NCBI RefSeq assembly: GCF_023091745.1
Contig: NC_068915.1
Span: 49,658,001-49,722,000 of the forward strand
DNA from: Budorcas taxicolor
Lineage: Eukaryota > Chordata > Mammalia > Artiodactyla > Bovidae
Direction of reading: 5' to 3'
Length of the DNA stretch: 64,000 bases
The position numbers and the translations under genes were made by a program. Position 1 is the first letter of the stretch. The number at the start of each line of letters is the position of its first letter. The notes under the pieces were generated by a model. The model saw nothing but the letters and a program-made list of their open reading frames with translations, was not told the DNA's origin and searched no databases. This document shows positions 54,761-64,000 of the stretch, one piece after another.

Positions 54761-57129
54761 TTTCTGTTTAATATTCTCCCTAACCTTAGTTCTGCTCTGA
54801 AGAGAAACACAAAGCAAATTTCTGATTTGTCTCTTGCTAAACTTTATGTAGTTCAAATTGGTCAAAATGTAGACTTTTGAGCCTTGTGTCTTATTTTCTC
54901 TCTAGTGCAATTGCAAGCTTTCCAAGATCCTTTCCAGGTCTCTTATAGCATGCATTTAAGATCTCTCACCAAGCTCGGGATTTGTTAATAAACTGTCTGG
55001 TTTTTGACTGTGCTTTAATGTATGACAATCATAATTGCCTGACACATGTCAAGCACAGCAAATGGAAAAAAACAAAACCTTTCCTCCCACTTTTCACTCA
55101 CATCCGTGGAAGAACACTATGATATTATAAATCTAGCTAGTTAATATTTGTGGTCACTCAGCACATATTAATATTTATATTAATGAAGACTACAAAGTTT
55201 ATTCACACAAATGGACTGGCATGTGTATAGTAAAAGCCTTTGATCATGAATATGCAAGGGTTTGATTGAGATGGAAGTGCTGAAGAATAATTTTGGCATT
55301 TCCTTCTGGACTAAGGACATAGAAAACTTTGAAGAGTTTTGAATTTGGAATAATTTTGCTGAAGACATGGAAATTTAGTATTTTTCTCAATGAAGTATAT
55401 TGAGAAAAATGGCAAAACACAGAGACAATCTACTTTGCATTTCATCTCATTTTATTATTTTTTGCAAAGATTTATTTTAAGACCTGTAAAACAGAAAATT
55501 CTTATTTTCATGCCTGTTAGAAAAAATATTTTCCCCTAATCTCTGAATGAACCATTTTTATTCAATCCTGATAGCACATTTCTTCTAATGCATCAAGGTT
55601 GGCCCTATTCAGGGAGCTTTCATTTCCAAAGGTCAAGGCCTTTTCTTTTGGATTCACCTTGAAAGTACATTACCTCTATTTTTATTCCCTGCTGGCATAG
55701 TAAATAAACATATTGAAATAAGTCAATTTTGTTAGCTTCAGTAAATTGCTTCTTTCCCTTTTCCTAATCTCTGCCTTGTTCAATCCATTTTGAAGACTTC
55801 ACTATCAACCTAGGCAATCTTGTGACATTTTAAGTGTAAGCCTCAGTCTTTAACCAAACCGAAAAGATAATTACATATTTCAAAGCTGATGCTTTAATGA
55901 AAACAATAATCTAAATGTAAACATTTATTTTGTTAAATCCTTAAGACATAATTTAATTTCAAAATAAAAAACAAAACTGCTTCAAAATGGTGAAGAGTTT
56001 CTTTTGGTGACTAGAAAACTCTTATTAACCTAATGTATAGGTTTCATTGATTATTTTGATGGGCTATTGGAACAAAGCAAGATATTTGACCTTAAAGAAG
56101 TTCTTAGTGGTTGTAAATGAAATAAATTTGCAATGGAGGAAGTCCCAATTAAATGTTCACTATTAAACAACAAATTGAAAAATATCATTTTTAGATTTTT
56201 TTTGAAAAGTTATGAAAAGCAATGACAGAGAAAATCATTTTATTGAGATAAATATGGAAGTTAAAATCTTCATTTGGTATGTTTTGAGAATGATTACTTC
56301 AAACACTCTAACTTCATTGGGGATCCTACAGATACTCACTATAAGACCAGTATTTATTTAATAATTCCTATGAGACTCACTGTGATTAAAAAAAAACCTG
56401 TATGTTCTCATTTAAATTTTTACAAATTTTTAAATTGAGTACCCTTATCAGTATTTTTGGGTGAAAATACTGAAGTGTAATAATATATTGAAGTACAATA
56501 AATTATATGACATATGATATGAACCTTGAATTATAATAAAATTAACAAAACAATAGCAACTATAACAAAAACAAAAACAATAGTGATAGAAACAGTAACT
56601 ACCAGGTATGGAAATATCATGTCTGCAAATACCAGACTAATTACTTTTTTAAAAACTGTATTGAAGTATTTATGATTTTGCAAATCTGCAATCGAAATTA
56701 TCGACATTGATTTATAACTCCTAATTTACCCCTCCCCCCTGCAGAGTCTAATTATTTCTAAGGTCTTCTCTCAGCCCTTGTAATATCTTTTTCTTAGATG
56801 AGCATACCCCGTATTTCTGTGCATGCAATTTATTAAGGAAAGAAGTCTTCCAAGTTAAGTGATGGGCAGTGTGGTGTTGATAAACGGAAAAGGTCAAGAT
56901 ATCAAGCAAATTTTCAATCTAAAACTAAGTCAATCAGCCTATATAGGGGGGGAGAGGATGGCAAAAACTTTCAGGCACCAACTGTGTATAGCGGATCCAG
57001 TCTTGAAGAGAGAGTGATAGGTGCCACTTTATTTTATTATTAAGCCAAAGCAAAAGTACTGAGAAGTTTTCAGATGGGTATTTAGAATTGATAAAAGGAT
57101 CTGAGGGAATTTAACCATAGCCAACCATG
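54761..57129. other. Unassigned unique DNA
   Basis: A long AT-rich stretch with no gene, RNA or interspersed repeat that I can support. A C-run and purine-rich patches occur near 56730 and 56945. Confidence 0.5.
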
Positions 57130-57858
57130 TCTGTATTATGGATTAAATTGTACTCCTTCCCTTCCTCAGTTTATATATTGAAACCGTAAAGCCCAGAATG
57201 ATTTTATTTTAGATAGGGTTTTGAGGTGATTTTGTTGTTGTATCGTTGCTAAGTCTTGTTCGACTCTTTGCAACCCCATGGACTGCAGCATGCCAGAAAT
57301 CATTATCCTTTACCATCTCCCAGAATTTGCTCAGATTCATGTCCATTGAGTTGGTGATATTACCATCTCATCTTCTGCTGTTCTCTTTTTCTTTTGCCTT
57401 CAATCTTTCCCAGAATCAGGGTCTTTTCCAATGAGTCAGGTCTTTGCATCAGATGGTCAAATTATTGGAGCTTCAGCTTCATCATCAGTCCTTCCAATGA
57501 ATATTCCAGGTTGATTTCTTTTAGGATTGGTTTGTTTGATCTCCTTGCTGTCCAAGGAACTTTCAAGAATCATAATGTTAATTAAAGCGATAAGATAGGG
57601 ACCTAATCCAGTAGAACTGGTATCCTTATGTGAAGGGGAAGAAACAAAGAAGTGCATACACACAGAGGAAAGGGCACGTGAAAATACAACCAGAAGGAGG
57701 CCATCTGCAGCCAGAAAGGGAGACCACTGAAAAAATAACCTTTCTGGCACCTTGATCTTGGACTTCTAGCATCTGGAACTTTGAAAATGTATATTTCTCT
57801 CATTTAAGCCATTCAGTCCAGAGTATTCTATTATGGCAGCCCTAGTAGACTAAAACAG
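57130..57858 (+). mobile_element. MLT1 LTR split by BovB
   Basis: MLT1 opening text ('tattatggattaaattgtac', 'tttatatattgaaacc', 'agatagggttttgaggtgat') continues after the insert with 'gggacctaatccagtagaac', 'ggccatctgcagccagaaag', 'accttgatcttggacttcta' and the end 'gcagccctagtagactaaaa'. It belongs to the same LTR group as the copy at 16.1-17.06 kb. Confidence 0.78.
57228..57571 (-). mobile_element. BovB 3' end inside MLT1
   Basis: Reverse BovB tail beginning 'tttgttgttg' (the inverse of the caacaaca end), 'gctaagtcttgttcgactct', 'tcagggtcttttccaatgag', up to 'tgctgtccaaggaactttca'. The MLT1 resumes immediately after it. Confidence 0.88.
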
Positions 57859-57869
57859 TCTGCTTTCAT

Positions 57870-57955
57870 AATTGAATGATAGGTACTATTATTATCATTA
57901 ATTTATATGCAGAAAAAATTGAGGCTTAAAATTTACCTACATTGTCATTTAAGAA
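57870..57955 (-). mobile_element. Short MIR-like fragment
   Basis: 'gataggtactattattatca' followed by 'gcagaaaaaattgaggctta' resembles the reverse MIR core (taggtactattattatcc..gaggaaactgaggc). Short and uncertain. Confidence 0.45.
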
Positions 57956-58230
57956 ACATATATAAAAGGAGATAAAATTGGAGTCACTGGAAATAAAAAT
58001 AATATTACAATCTGCACTAATTTAAAATTATTTTATAAATATTTAGCTTTATCCACGCACATTTTGCTCTTATTGTTAGCATTTATAATTACTGAACCCT
58101 ATCAACCACAATATTTGTTTTTCAAAAACGATGATAGATTGGAATTTCTAACCTTTCAAAAATTTTTATTGAAATGTAGTTGATTTACAATGTTGTCTTA
58201 GTTTCAGGCATATAATAGAGTGATTCAATT

Positions 58231-58231
58231 T

Positions 58232-58304
<73 letters not shown>
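58231..58304. repeat. (TA)n(TG)n(TA)n compound microsatellite
   Basis: Three alternating dinucleotide blocks, ~74 bp, ending exactly at the head of a SINE. Likely unstable in length. Confidence 0.95.
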
Positions 58305-58306
<2 letters not shown>

Positions 58307-58508
58307 TTTCCCAGGTGGTGCTAGTGGTAAAAAACCTGTCTGCCAATGTAGGAGATGTAAGAGACATGGGTTTAATTTCTGGGTTGAGAAGATCCCCTGG
58401 AGGAGGGTATGGCAACACACTCCAGTATTCTTGCCTGGAGAATCATATGGCCAGAGGAGCCTGGCAGGCTACATTCCATAGGGTAGCAAAGAGTCAGACA
58501 AGACTGAG

Positions 58509-58509
<1 letters not shown>
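58305..58509 (+). mobile_element. Bov-tA SINE between microsatellites
   Basis: Complete head ('ggtttcccaggtggtgctag') to 'gcaaagagtcagacaagact'. Its 3' end runs straight into a (CA)n tract, which has probably grown from the SINE tail. Confidence 0.9.

Positions 58510-58546
<37 letters not shown>
58510..58546. repeat. (AC)n microsatellite at SINE tail
   Basis: About 18 AC units replacing the usual SINE tail. Confidence 0.95.
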
Positions 58547-58548
<2 letters not shown>

Positions 58549-58940
58549 GCTTTATAAATTCTTTTCTGGATTCTTTTCCATTATAGGTTATTACAAAATA
58601 TTGCATAGAGTTCCTTGTGCTATACAGTAGGTCCTGGAGAAGGGACTATTTTGCAAAGATCAATACTATTGTGAAAGATGACCAAAAGGAAGGAAGATAG
58701 TAATCCCGTTATGAAAGATGGTACCCTTCTTTTCCAGCCATCTGCCCCAATTACAGTGACAGGGGGCATAGAAAACTGCTCTCTTTAAAGTAATTTTAAG
58801 GCACTCGAAGGATAGTATAGTGAGTTCACCCAAGGTGGTTAATGTCAGGTTAGAATAATTGAAATTACTATAACCAGAATAATGGTTTAATGTGAAAACA
58901 GTTCTAAGAGAAAGAGACTATAATTTGCAAGGCACCCAAT

Positions 58941-59069
58941 GAAGATCTCCTGGAGAAGGAAATGGCAACCCACTCAAGTGTTCTTGCCTAGAAAATCCCT
59001 TGGACAGAGAAGCCTGGTGTGTTATAGTCCATGGGGTCACAAAGTGTTGGATATGACTGAGCACGCGCA
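58941..59069 (+). mobile_element. Bov-tA/BovA SINE 3' part
   Basis: Starts at 'gatctcctggagaaggaaat' and runs to 'gatatgactgagcacgcgca'. The tRNA-like head is missing. The tail again ends in a CA repeat. Confidence 0.88.
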
Positions 59070-59103
59070 CGTACACACATGCACACACACACACACACAC
59101 ACA
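59070..59103. repeat. (CA)n microsatellite at SINE tail
   Basis: CA tract with a 'gtacacacatg' interruption, directly behind the SINE. Confidence 0.93.
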
Positions 59104-59107
59104 GAAA

Positions 59108-59236
59108 TTTAAATAGAACAAAAGGAGAAGGGAGGAGAAGAGAGGTAGACGAGGGGAAAAAAGAAATTAAAAAAGTAAGAGAAAAGGAAGGACAGGGAAA
59201 AGAAAGAAAGAAATGAAGAGAGTGAGGAAGAAAGAA
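59108..59236. repeat. Purine-rich (GA-rich) tract
   Basis: About 130 bp almost wholly A and G on the plus strand, with gaaagaaagaaa and ggaagg stretches. Such tracts can form triplex DNA; no function is shown here. Confidence 0.9.
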
Positions 59237-60387
59237 TGTAAAATTCAAATGTTCTATATCATGATTTAAAACTAGAAACTTGTTTTATGATTATCTCTGC
59301 TTAAAATTATAATGTCAAAATTTCCTTTCAAATTATATATTTATTTAGTGTGTTTGGATGCTAAAAATTCATTCTTTAAAAAAAGGAATCATTAAAAACT
59401 TGCAACTTTTATAGATAACTTTTGTCAAAAAGTCATTAACTGAAGTCACTATGTTAAGTAAGCCTGAAATTAAATTTAATATTTATTCCTTTAAAATTAC
59501 ATTTTCAAAAAAATATTTTAGCCATATATTAAGAAATTAATGCTTATACTTCCTCTCTTCTTCTCCCTTCGTGCTTCATAGATTTTTTAAAAAAAATTTT
59601 ATTTACATTATCCATAAATATTACATTTGTGTCTTCTTATATGAATTAAATGTTCACAGCTCCTTAACTATGATTATGAAGATAAATGGATTACTTTCCC
59701 ATTGCATGGTATTCTTTTGGGGAAAAAAATGATGTTATGAAATTTTATTTTGAGCTTCTAAGAATGTCATTCACTTTTCCTCTATTGATGTCTTTAATGA
59801 TGTTGCTTTGGTGGCCTGAGACTGCAGTTCTTCCATCATACCTTTCCCCTGTAGAAATTGATCTCGTTTCTCATATTCCCTCCTGAAACAAACTCTTCCA
59901 TGAAATATAATCTCAACTAGAATTGATGTCTGCAAAGTAAGAACCCTCTTAAAACTTTGTTCGAATCTTATGACATATTTCTTTCTAGATTTTTTAAACA
60001 TTCTGTTAGTTATATACATAAAACTGCACATTAAATATACAATTTATGTATGTATACATATGTGTATATACAATACAGTTGAAAGAGTAAAACTGAAAAT
60101 GGCTAAGTATTAGCAAACTGTGGTATGTGTGTTACGAATGGGAAGCTGAATATAATATCTTTTCCTTCAGTCTGTAAGGGTTGGCCACAAATATGCCAGT
60201 ATTATCACTTCCAGCCGACTTTCCTTCTCTGTCTCAAATTCTTTCATAAGGACGTCACAGATGGCATAGGAACAACTGAGGAATCACTGATACGACTTAC
60301 AGTGGAATACTTCACACTCACTGCTTTCTTAACATACTTCTCTTTAAAGGCAAAAACACGGGAATATATAGATAAGTTGTTATTTTG
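59237..60387. other. Unassigned AT-rich DNA
   Basis: No repeat or gene supported. The 100-codon plus frame at 60125-60427 runs into a SINE and has no recognisable motif. Confidence 0.45.
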
Positions 60388-60594
60388 CTGTAACTATGTT
60401 GCGTCCTACTCTTTTGTGACCCCATAGACTGTAGCCCACCAGAATCCTCTGTTCATGGAATTTCCCAGGCAAGAATACTAGAGTGGGTTTCCATTTTCTT
60501 CTTCCTGGAATCGGAATCTTCCCAACAGAGGGATCCAACATGCATCTTCTGCACTGGCAAGCATTCTTTACTGCTGAGTCACCAGGGAAACCCC
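60388..60594 (-). mobile_element. Bov-tA SINE
   Basis: Reverse SINE from 'ctatgttgcgtcctactctt' to 'gctgagtcaccagggaaacccc' in the head. No clear target duplication. Confidence 0.88.
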
Positions 60595-60763
60595 ATATAA
60601 CTAATAACCATCTTCTATTACTAAGAGACACAATCTTTTCCAAGATGATAATTAATATTAAAAAAAGAGAATAAATCACCCAAAGTGCGGTCTGTATATT
60701 TTATGCAAGGTTACTTAACATTCATTAAGAGAATATTTCTCAAATTTTAATAACCCAAGATTA

Positions 60764-60937
60764 ACAGCAGGAGGAGAATGGGACAATAGAGTATGAGAGG
60801 GTTGGGTGGCATCACTGACTCGATGGACATGAGTTTGAGTAAGCTCCAGGAGTTGCTGATAGACAGAGAAGCCTGGCATGCTGCAGTCCATGGGGTTGCA
60901 AAGAGTCGGACATGACAGAGTGACTGAACTGACTGAC
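60764..60937 (+). mobile_element. BovB 3' terminal fragment
   Basis: The last ~170 bp of BovB, 'ggcatcactgactcgatgga' through 'tgcaaagagtcggacatgac' and 'gactgaactgactga'. Confidence 0.88.
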
Positions 60938-61269
60938 CACATTAATAATCTTTTGACAATACTTTACACTACCTCTTTTAATTAACCTACTTTTTAAGTT
61001 TAAATTATTTGTTTATAAGAAAATTTTGTATCACTGACATAGGACACTGTTAGTAAGTGAGGTAATATTTGCAAAGCTCTCAAGTGCCCCTCAAATAAGA
61101 GTATAAACAAAAAGCAATATTATTCAATTATAGCTGGAGAGCATTTCCTGCTGAAGCCTTTGAGCCTGTGACCTAGTTTCACTTAGTTAAAACTGAATTT
61201 TTGAGGTGATAAAGACATTAATGATGGATACAAAATGTAAAGTAGCCCTATGCTACAACTGTGAAGAGG
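60938..61269. other. Unassigned DNA
   Basis: Nothing recognised. Confidence 0.4.
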
Positions 61270-61580
61270 TAATAAAGGGAAACCTCAGTTAGAGTTAGGA
61301 GACCAGAAAGGAGCCCTCTCATACTCTGAGAAGATAGCAGAGCCTAACAAGATAAAGACACATCTTTCCTGGCAAGGACTCAGCGAGTGGAAAGCCATGG
61401 ACTCTGTTGACTGAAATCCTTCCTTTTCCTCTCTACAAGAGCAGTCTTTCTCCCTTGCTGTATAGGGACTTGTGTGGTGCTGGCCATGGCTGCATTCTCT
61501 GAATTGCAATTCTCTGATGATCTTGAATAAACTTATTTTGCTAGAGAAATATCTGTCAGTCTATTTGTTTCAGGTCAACA
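61270..61580 (+). mobile_element. Probable ERV LTR 3' part
   Basis: The end has LTR character: 'gatcttgaataaacttattt' supplies a polyadenylation signal, followed by 'ctgtcagtctatttgtttca' and a CA end (ggtcaaca). The upstream 'ttgctgtatagggacttgtg' region is TATA-like. The family was not determined, and no viral genes are adjacent. Confidence 0.45.
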
Positions 61581-61984
61581 CAATACATGAGTCAATGCTA
61601 TTTAATTTGGGGTGTGCAAATAATAGCCTCCTTGTACTTTGGAAAATGTTGCTTGAAAGGCTATTTTGGACAGGATTCAGAATGTCTATAAAACTTCTGA
61701 AACTGAATTGTATGTATTGATGTCCATCTGTCCATAGTTTGTTGTTAATTTTTGCATATTTTCTTTCCATATACTCAGCAGGGTTTTTGACCTAACAAAG
61801 ATTAAGAACTGACTTACATAAATAAATACTACAAGCCAAAGATAATTAGATAATTTACTCTAAAACAGGGGGAATTTTGTAATGAAAATCAACCAGTCTA
61901 GACTTTTAAAAAGATACAAAATATTCCACTGAGAGTAGATCATTTAGTATAGTATAAGAACATACTGATTAACTGCATAAAATT
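61581..61984. other. Unassigned DNA
   Basis: Nothing recognised; small opposing frames are uninformative. Confidence 0.4.
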
Positions 61985-62180
61985 ATGGAATGAGCCAGGC
62001 TTGGTTTAAAGTCTTGGCTTGATCACATACAAACTCTCACTATGGCCATGGCTTTGAACTCTCTAAGTCTCAGTTTAATAATCTACTTTAATAGATTACT
62101 GTCACTATTAAATGAAGTTTAAAAATATAAGAAAGTCAGAACACAACAGGCAGTGTCTAGTACATATCAAGCATATATTA
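61985..62180 (+). mobile_element. MIR SINE
   Basis: 'gagccaggcttggtttaaag', 'tctctaagtctcagtttaat' and 'caggcagtgtctagtacata' follow the MIR layout (tggagccagactgcctgggtt .. cctcagtttcctcatctg .. gcctggcacatag). Confidence 0.65.
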
Positions 62181-62329
62181 AAGATGGTGGCTTTTAAGTC
62201 CTTATGATATTGATTTACAATAAGCAAAGGACAGTTGATCTTTGTCCCTTTCTCTGGCACAGATCTCCTAAAACACTTGGCATTTCTTCAGTGTTGAGAA
62301 AGCTAAAGATGTCTTTTGTTATGCTAAAG

Positions 62330-63200
62330 AGTTGACAGCTGGAATGCTCTTCCAGGATGTGGGCTTGTTACCAGAGGAACTGATCATGTGATTAGAAATC
62401 ACCGTGATTTCTGGGGAGGTTGAATGGTCAATGATTTAGCCAATCATGCCTGTGTAAGGAAGCCTCCATAAATCCCCCAAAAGATAGGGTTTAGAGAGCT
62501 CTTGGGTTGATGAACACAAGAAGTCCTGGAGAGTGGTGAGCCTGCAGAGGGTTTGGAAGCTCTGCACCCTTTTTCTATGGCTTGCCCTGTGCATCTCTTC
62601 CATCTCGCTGTTCCTGAGTTATATTATTGACAGTAAATCAATAATCCAGTAAGTAAGTTGTTTATCAGAGTTCTGTGAGCCTCTCTAGCAATTTAGTCAA
62701 ACTTGAGGAGGGTATTTGGGGAACTTCTGATTCATAACCAGTAGTTCAGTACAGCTATCAATCAGTCTGGAATCAGTTGGTAAAGAATCTGCCTGCAAAG
62801 CAAGAGATCCAGGTCCAATCCCTGGGTCAGGAAAATCCCCTGGAGAAGGGAATGGCTACTCACACCAGTGTTCTTGCCTGGAGAATCCCATGGCCATAGG
62901 AGCCTGACATGCTACAGTCCTTGAGAATGCAAAGAGTTGAACACAACTGAGCGACTAAAACTTATTACATCCAAAGAGGAGGCCATAGTAACCTCCAATC
63001 TGTAATTGGTTGGTCAGAGCTCAGGTGGCAACCTGGGTTTGTGACTGGCATCTCCAGTAAGGGAAGACAGAGTCATAGGACTGAACCCTTAACCTGTGAA
63101 ATCTCAGCCAGCTCCAAGTACATAGTATCAGAATTTAACTGAAATTGTAGGACACTCAGCTGATGTTCTAAGAATCACCTGTTGTTTGGGGGAAATTCTG
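62330..63200 (+). mobile_element. Mammalian LTR fragment split by a SINE
   Basis: The text 'gccaatcatgcctgtgtaag', 'gaagcctccataaatccccc', 'ctgtgcatctcttccatctc', 'gctgttcctgagttatatta' and, after the SINE, 'gaacccttaacctgtgaaat', 'attgtaggacactcagctga' matches a well-spread mammalian ERV-type LTR. I cannot name the subfamily reliably. The SINE at 62766-62970 interrupts it. Confidence 0.55.
62766..62970 (+). mobile_element. Bov-tA SINE inside LTR
   Basis: Plus SINE from 'tctggaatcagttggtaaag' to 'cacaactgagcgactaaaac'. The first ~20 bp of the usual head are missing or altered. Confidence 0.88.
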
Positions 63201-63337
63201 TCTTCAGTGGAACTTACACTAGAACCATTTAGACTTGCTCAGCATTACATACTAGATTCATATAATTATGGGGTAAAATAAAGTAGAAAATGGAAGGGAG
63301 GAAAATGGAGATAACATATTAATAATTAAAGGCTGCC

Positions 63338-63850
63338 TGTTAAAGATACATGCATCCCTATGTTCATAGCAGTGCTATTCACAATAGCCAAAACATGGAA
63401 GCAACCAAATATCCATCAACAGATTAATGAGCAAAGAAATGTGGTACATATATATAATGGGATACTACTCAGCCATAAAAAATAAAATAATGCCATTCAC
63501 AGCAACATGGATGCAACCAGAAAGTGAAAGTGAAGTCGCTCAGTCATGTCTGACTCTTTGTGACCCCATGGACTGTATGTAGCCTACAAGGCTCCTCAGT
63601 CTGTGGAGTTTTCCAGGCAAGAGTACTGGAGTGGGTTGCCATTTCCTTCTCCAGGGGATCTTCCCAACCCAGGAATCAAACCCAGATCTCCCGCACTGCA
63701 GGCAGATGCTTTACCATCTGAACAACCAGGAGGCCCTGGTTCAATGAGACTATCATATTAAATGAAGTAAGTCAGAAACCAGAAGAAAAATAGCATATGA
63801 TATCACTTATATGTAGAATCTAAAATGTGGCACAGTCTTGTACTCGTTTC
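63338..63850 (+). mobile_element. Old L1 ORF2 end / 3' UTR, split by a SINE
   Basis: Plus-strand L1 text 'ttcatagcagtgctattcac', 'aatagccaaaacatggaagc' and 'gatactactcagccataaaa' (ORF2 C-terminus), then after the SINE 'aaatgaagtaagtcagaaac' and 'atatcacttatatgtagaat' (3' UTR). Decayed. Confidence 0.75.
63521..63740 (-). mobile_element. Bov-tA SINE inside old L1
   Basis: Reverse SINE from 'gaaagtgaaagtgaagtcgc' to 'accatctgaacaaccaggag'. It retains the full head and tail. L1 text continues on both sides. Confidence 0.9.
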
Positions 63851-64000
63851 CCAATTTTGAAGCAGGCAGTTGTTCCATGTAAAGACGTGTGCTATTAAAA
63901 ATAGAGGCTTAGTGTTCTAGTTTTTAGGAAACAACATTTAAAGCAGGTTGATAGATAATTTGTGCATTCTTTCCTACAGTAAAATAGGGAAGAGAAGGCA

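Larger units (their letters stand above)
58150..58645 (-). mobile_element. Old L1 3' UTR split by repeats and a SINE
   Basis: Reverse L1 text 'tattgaaatgtagttgattt', 'acaatgttgtcttagtttca', then after the insert 'gagttccttgtgctatacag', 'taggtcctgg'. Microsatellite DNA and a Bov-tA lie in the middle. Confidence 0.7.

Noticed and set aside
60125..60427. 100-codon plus frame
   Set aside because: No motif, no splice context, and its end lies in a SINE.
1..64000. CRISPR arrays, bacterial operons, integrons or phage-like systems
   Set aside because: No regularly spaced short repeats, no ribosome-binding-site-led gene runs. All dispersed repeats belong to mammalian SINE, LINE or LTR families.

Overview
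This window looks like ruminant (bovid) nuclear DNA from a gene desert or a large intron. The evidence is the repeat set. There are tRNA-derived Bov-tA/BovA SINEs at about 25 places on both strands, several BovB (RTE-type) LINE copies, and young ruminant L1 (L1-BT type) elements. These lie over an older mammalian layer of L1M, L2, MIR, MLT1 and other LTR fragments. I cannot tell cattle, buffalo, sheep or goat apart from the sequence. I found no intact host protein-coding gene, no convincing RNA gene, no CRISPR array and nothing bacterial. Family names are assigned by recognising consensus-like text, not by a database search.

Layout. 1-6.4 kb: L1 3' ends, a SINE/L1 junction, and an ancient minus-strand L1 (about 2.8-5.6 kb) split by three SINEs. 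6.4-9.0 kb: a 5'-truncated plus-strand L1 with a damaged reverse transcriptase motif. 9-25 kb: mostly unique AT-rich DNA with SINEs, MIRs, two ERV-type LTRs, MLT1 LTRs and an L2 split by a SINE pair. 25-29 kb: two plus-strand BovB 3' ends, then a short C2H2 zinc-finger retrocopy (29.1-29.35 kb). 29.8-33.3 kb: an old L1 piece, then the longest BovB (minus), which keeps a 340-codon open reverse transcriptase segment but lacks its 3' end. 35-46 kb: SINEs, L2, a cluster of minus-strand BovB copies and a hotspot of nested SINEs. 46.1-53.4 kb: the dominant feature, a 7.2-kb minus-strand L1-BT with both ends and target-site duplications. It has a long 5' UTR containing about 140-bp tandem units, a deletion that removes most of ORF1, and an ORF2 broken by frameshifts and a nested L1. 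53-64 kb: unique DNA, an MLT1 split by BovB, an old L1 split by a SINE within microsatellites, two further LTR-like fragments and an L1 3' end split by a SINE.

How the parts relate. The 'genes' here are retrotransposon ORFs. L1 encodes ORF1p (RNA binding) and ORF2p (endonuclease plus reverse transcriptase), and BovB encodes a single endonuclease/reverse transcriptase. Bov-tA/BovA SINEs share their 3' end with BovB and are thought to use its machinery. No copy here looks able to move by itself: every L1 and BovB frame carries stops, frameshifts, deletions or an active-site change. I did not find a new biological system. The points most worth a second look are structural: the ORF1-deleted L1, its monomer-like 5' UTR, a BovB copy missing the wrong end, repeated loss of one CGA codon across BovB copies, a triplicated SINE target site, a SINE with extra 5' sequence inside its duplication, and a 13-bp hairpin framed by 12-bp direct repeats.
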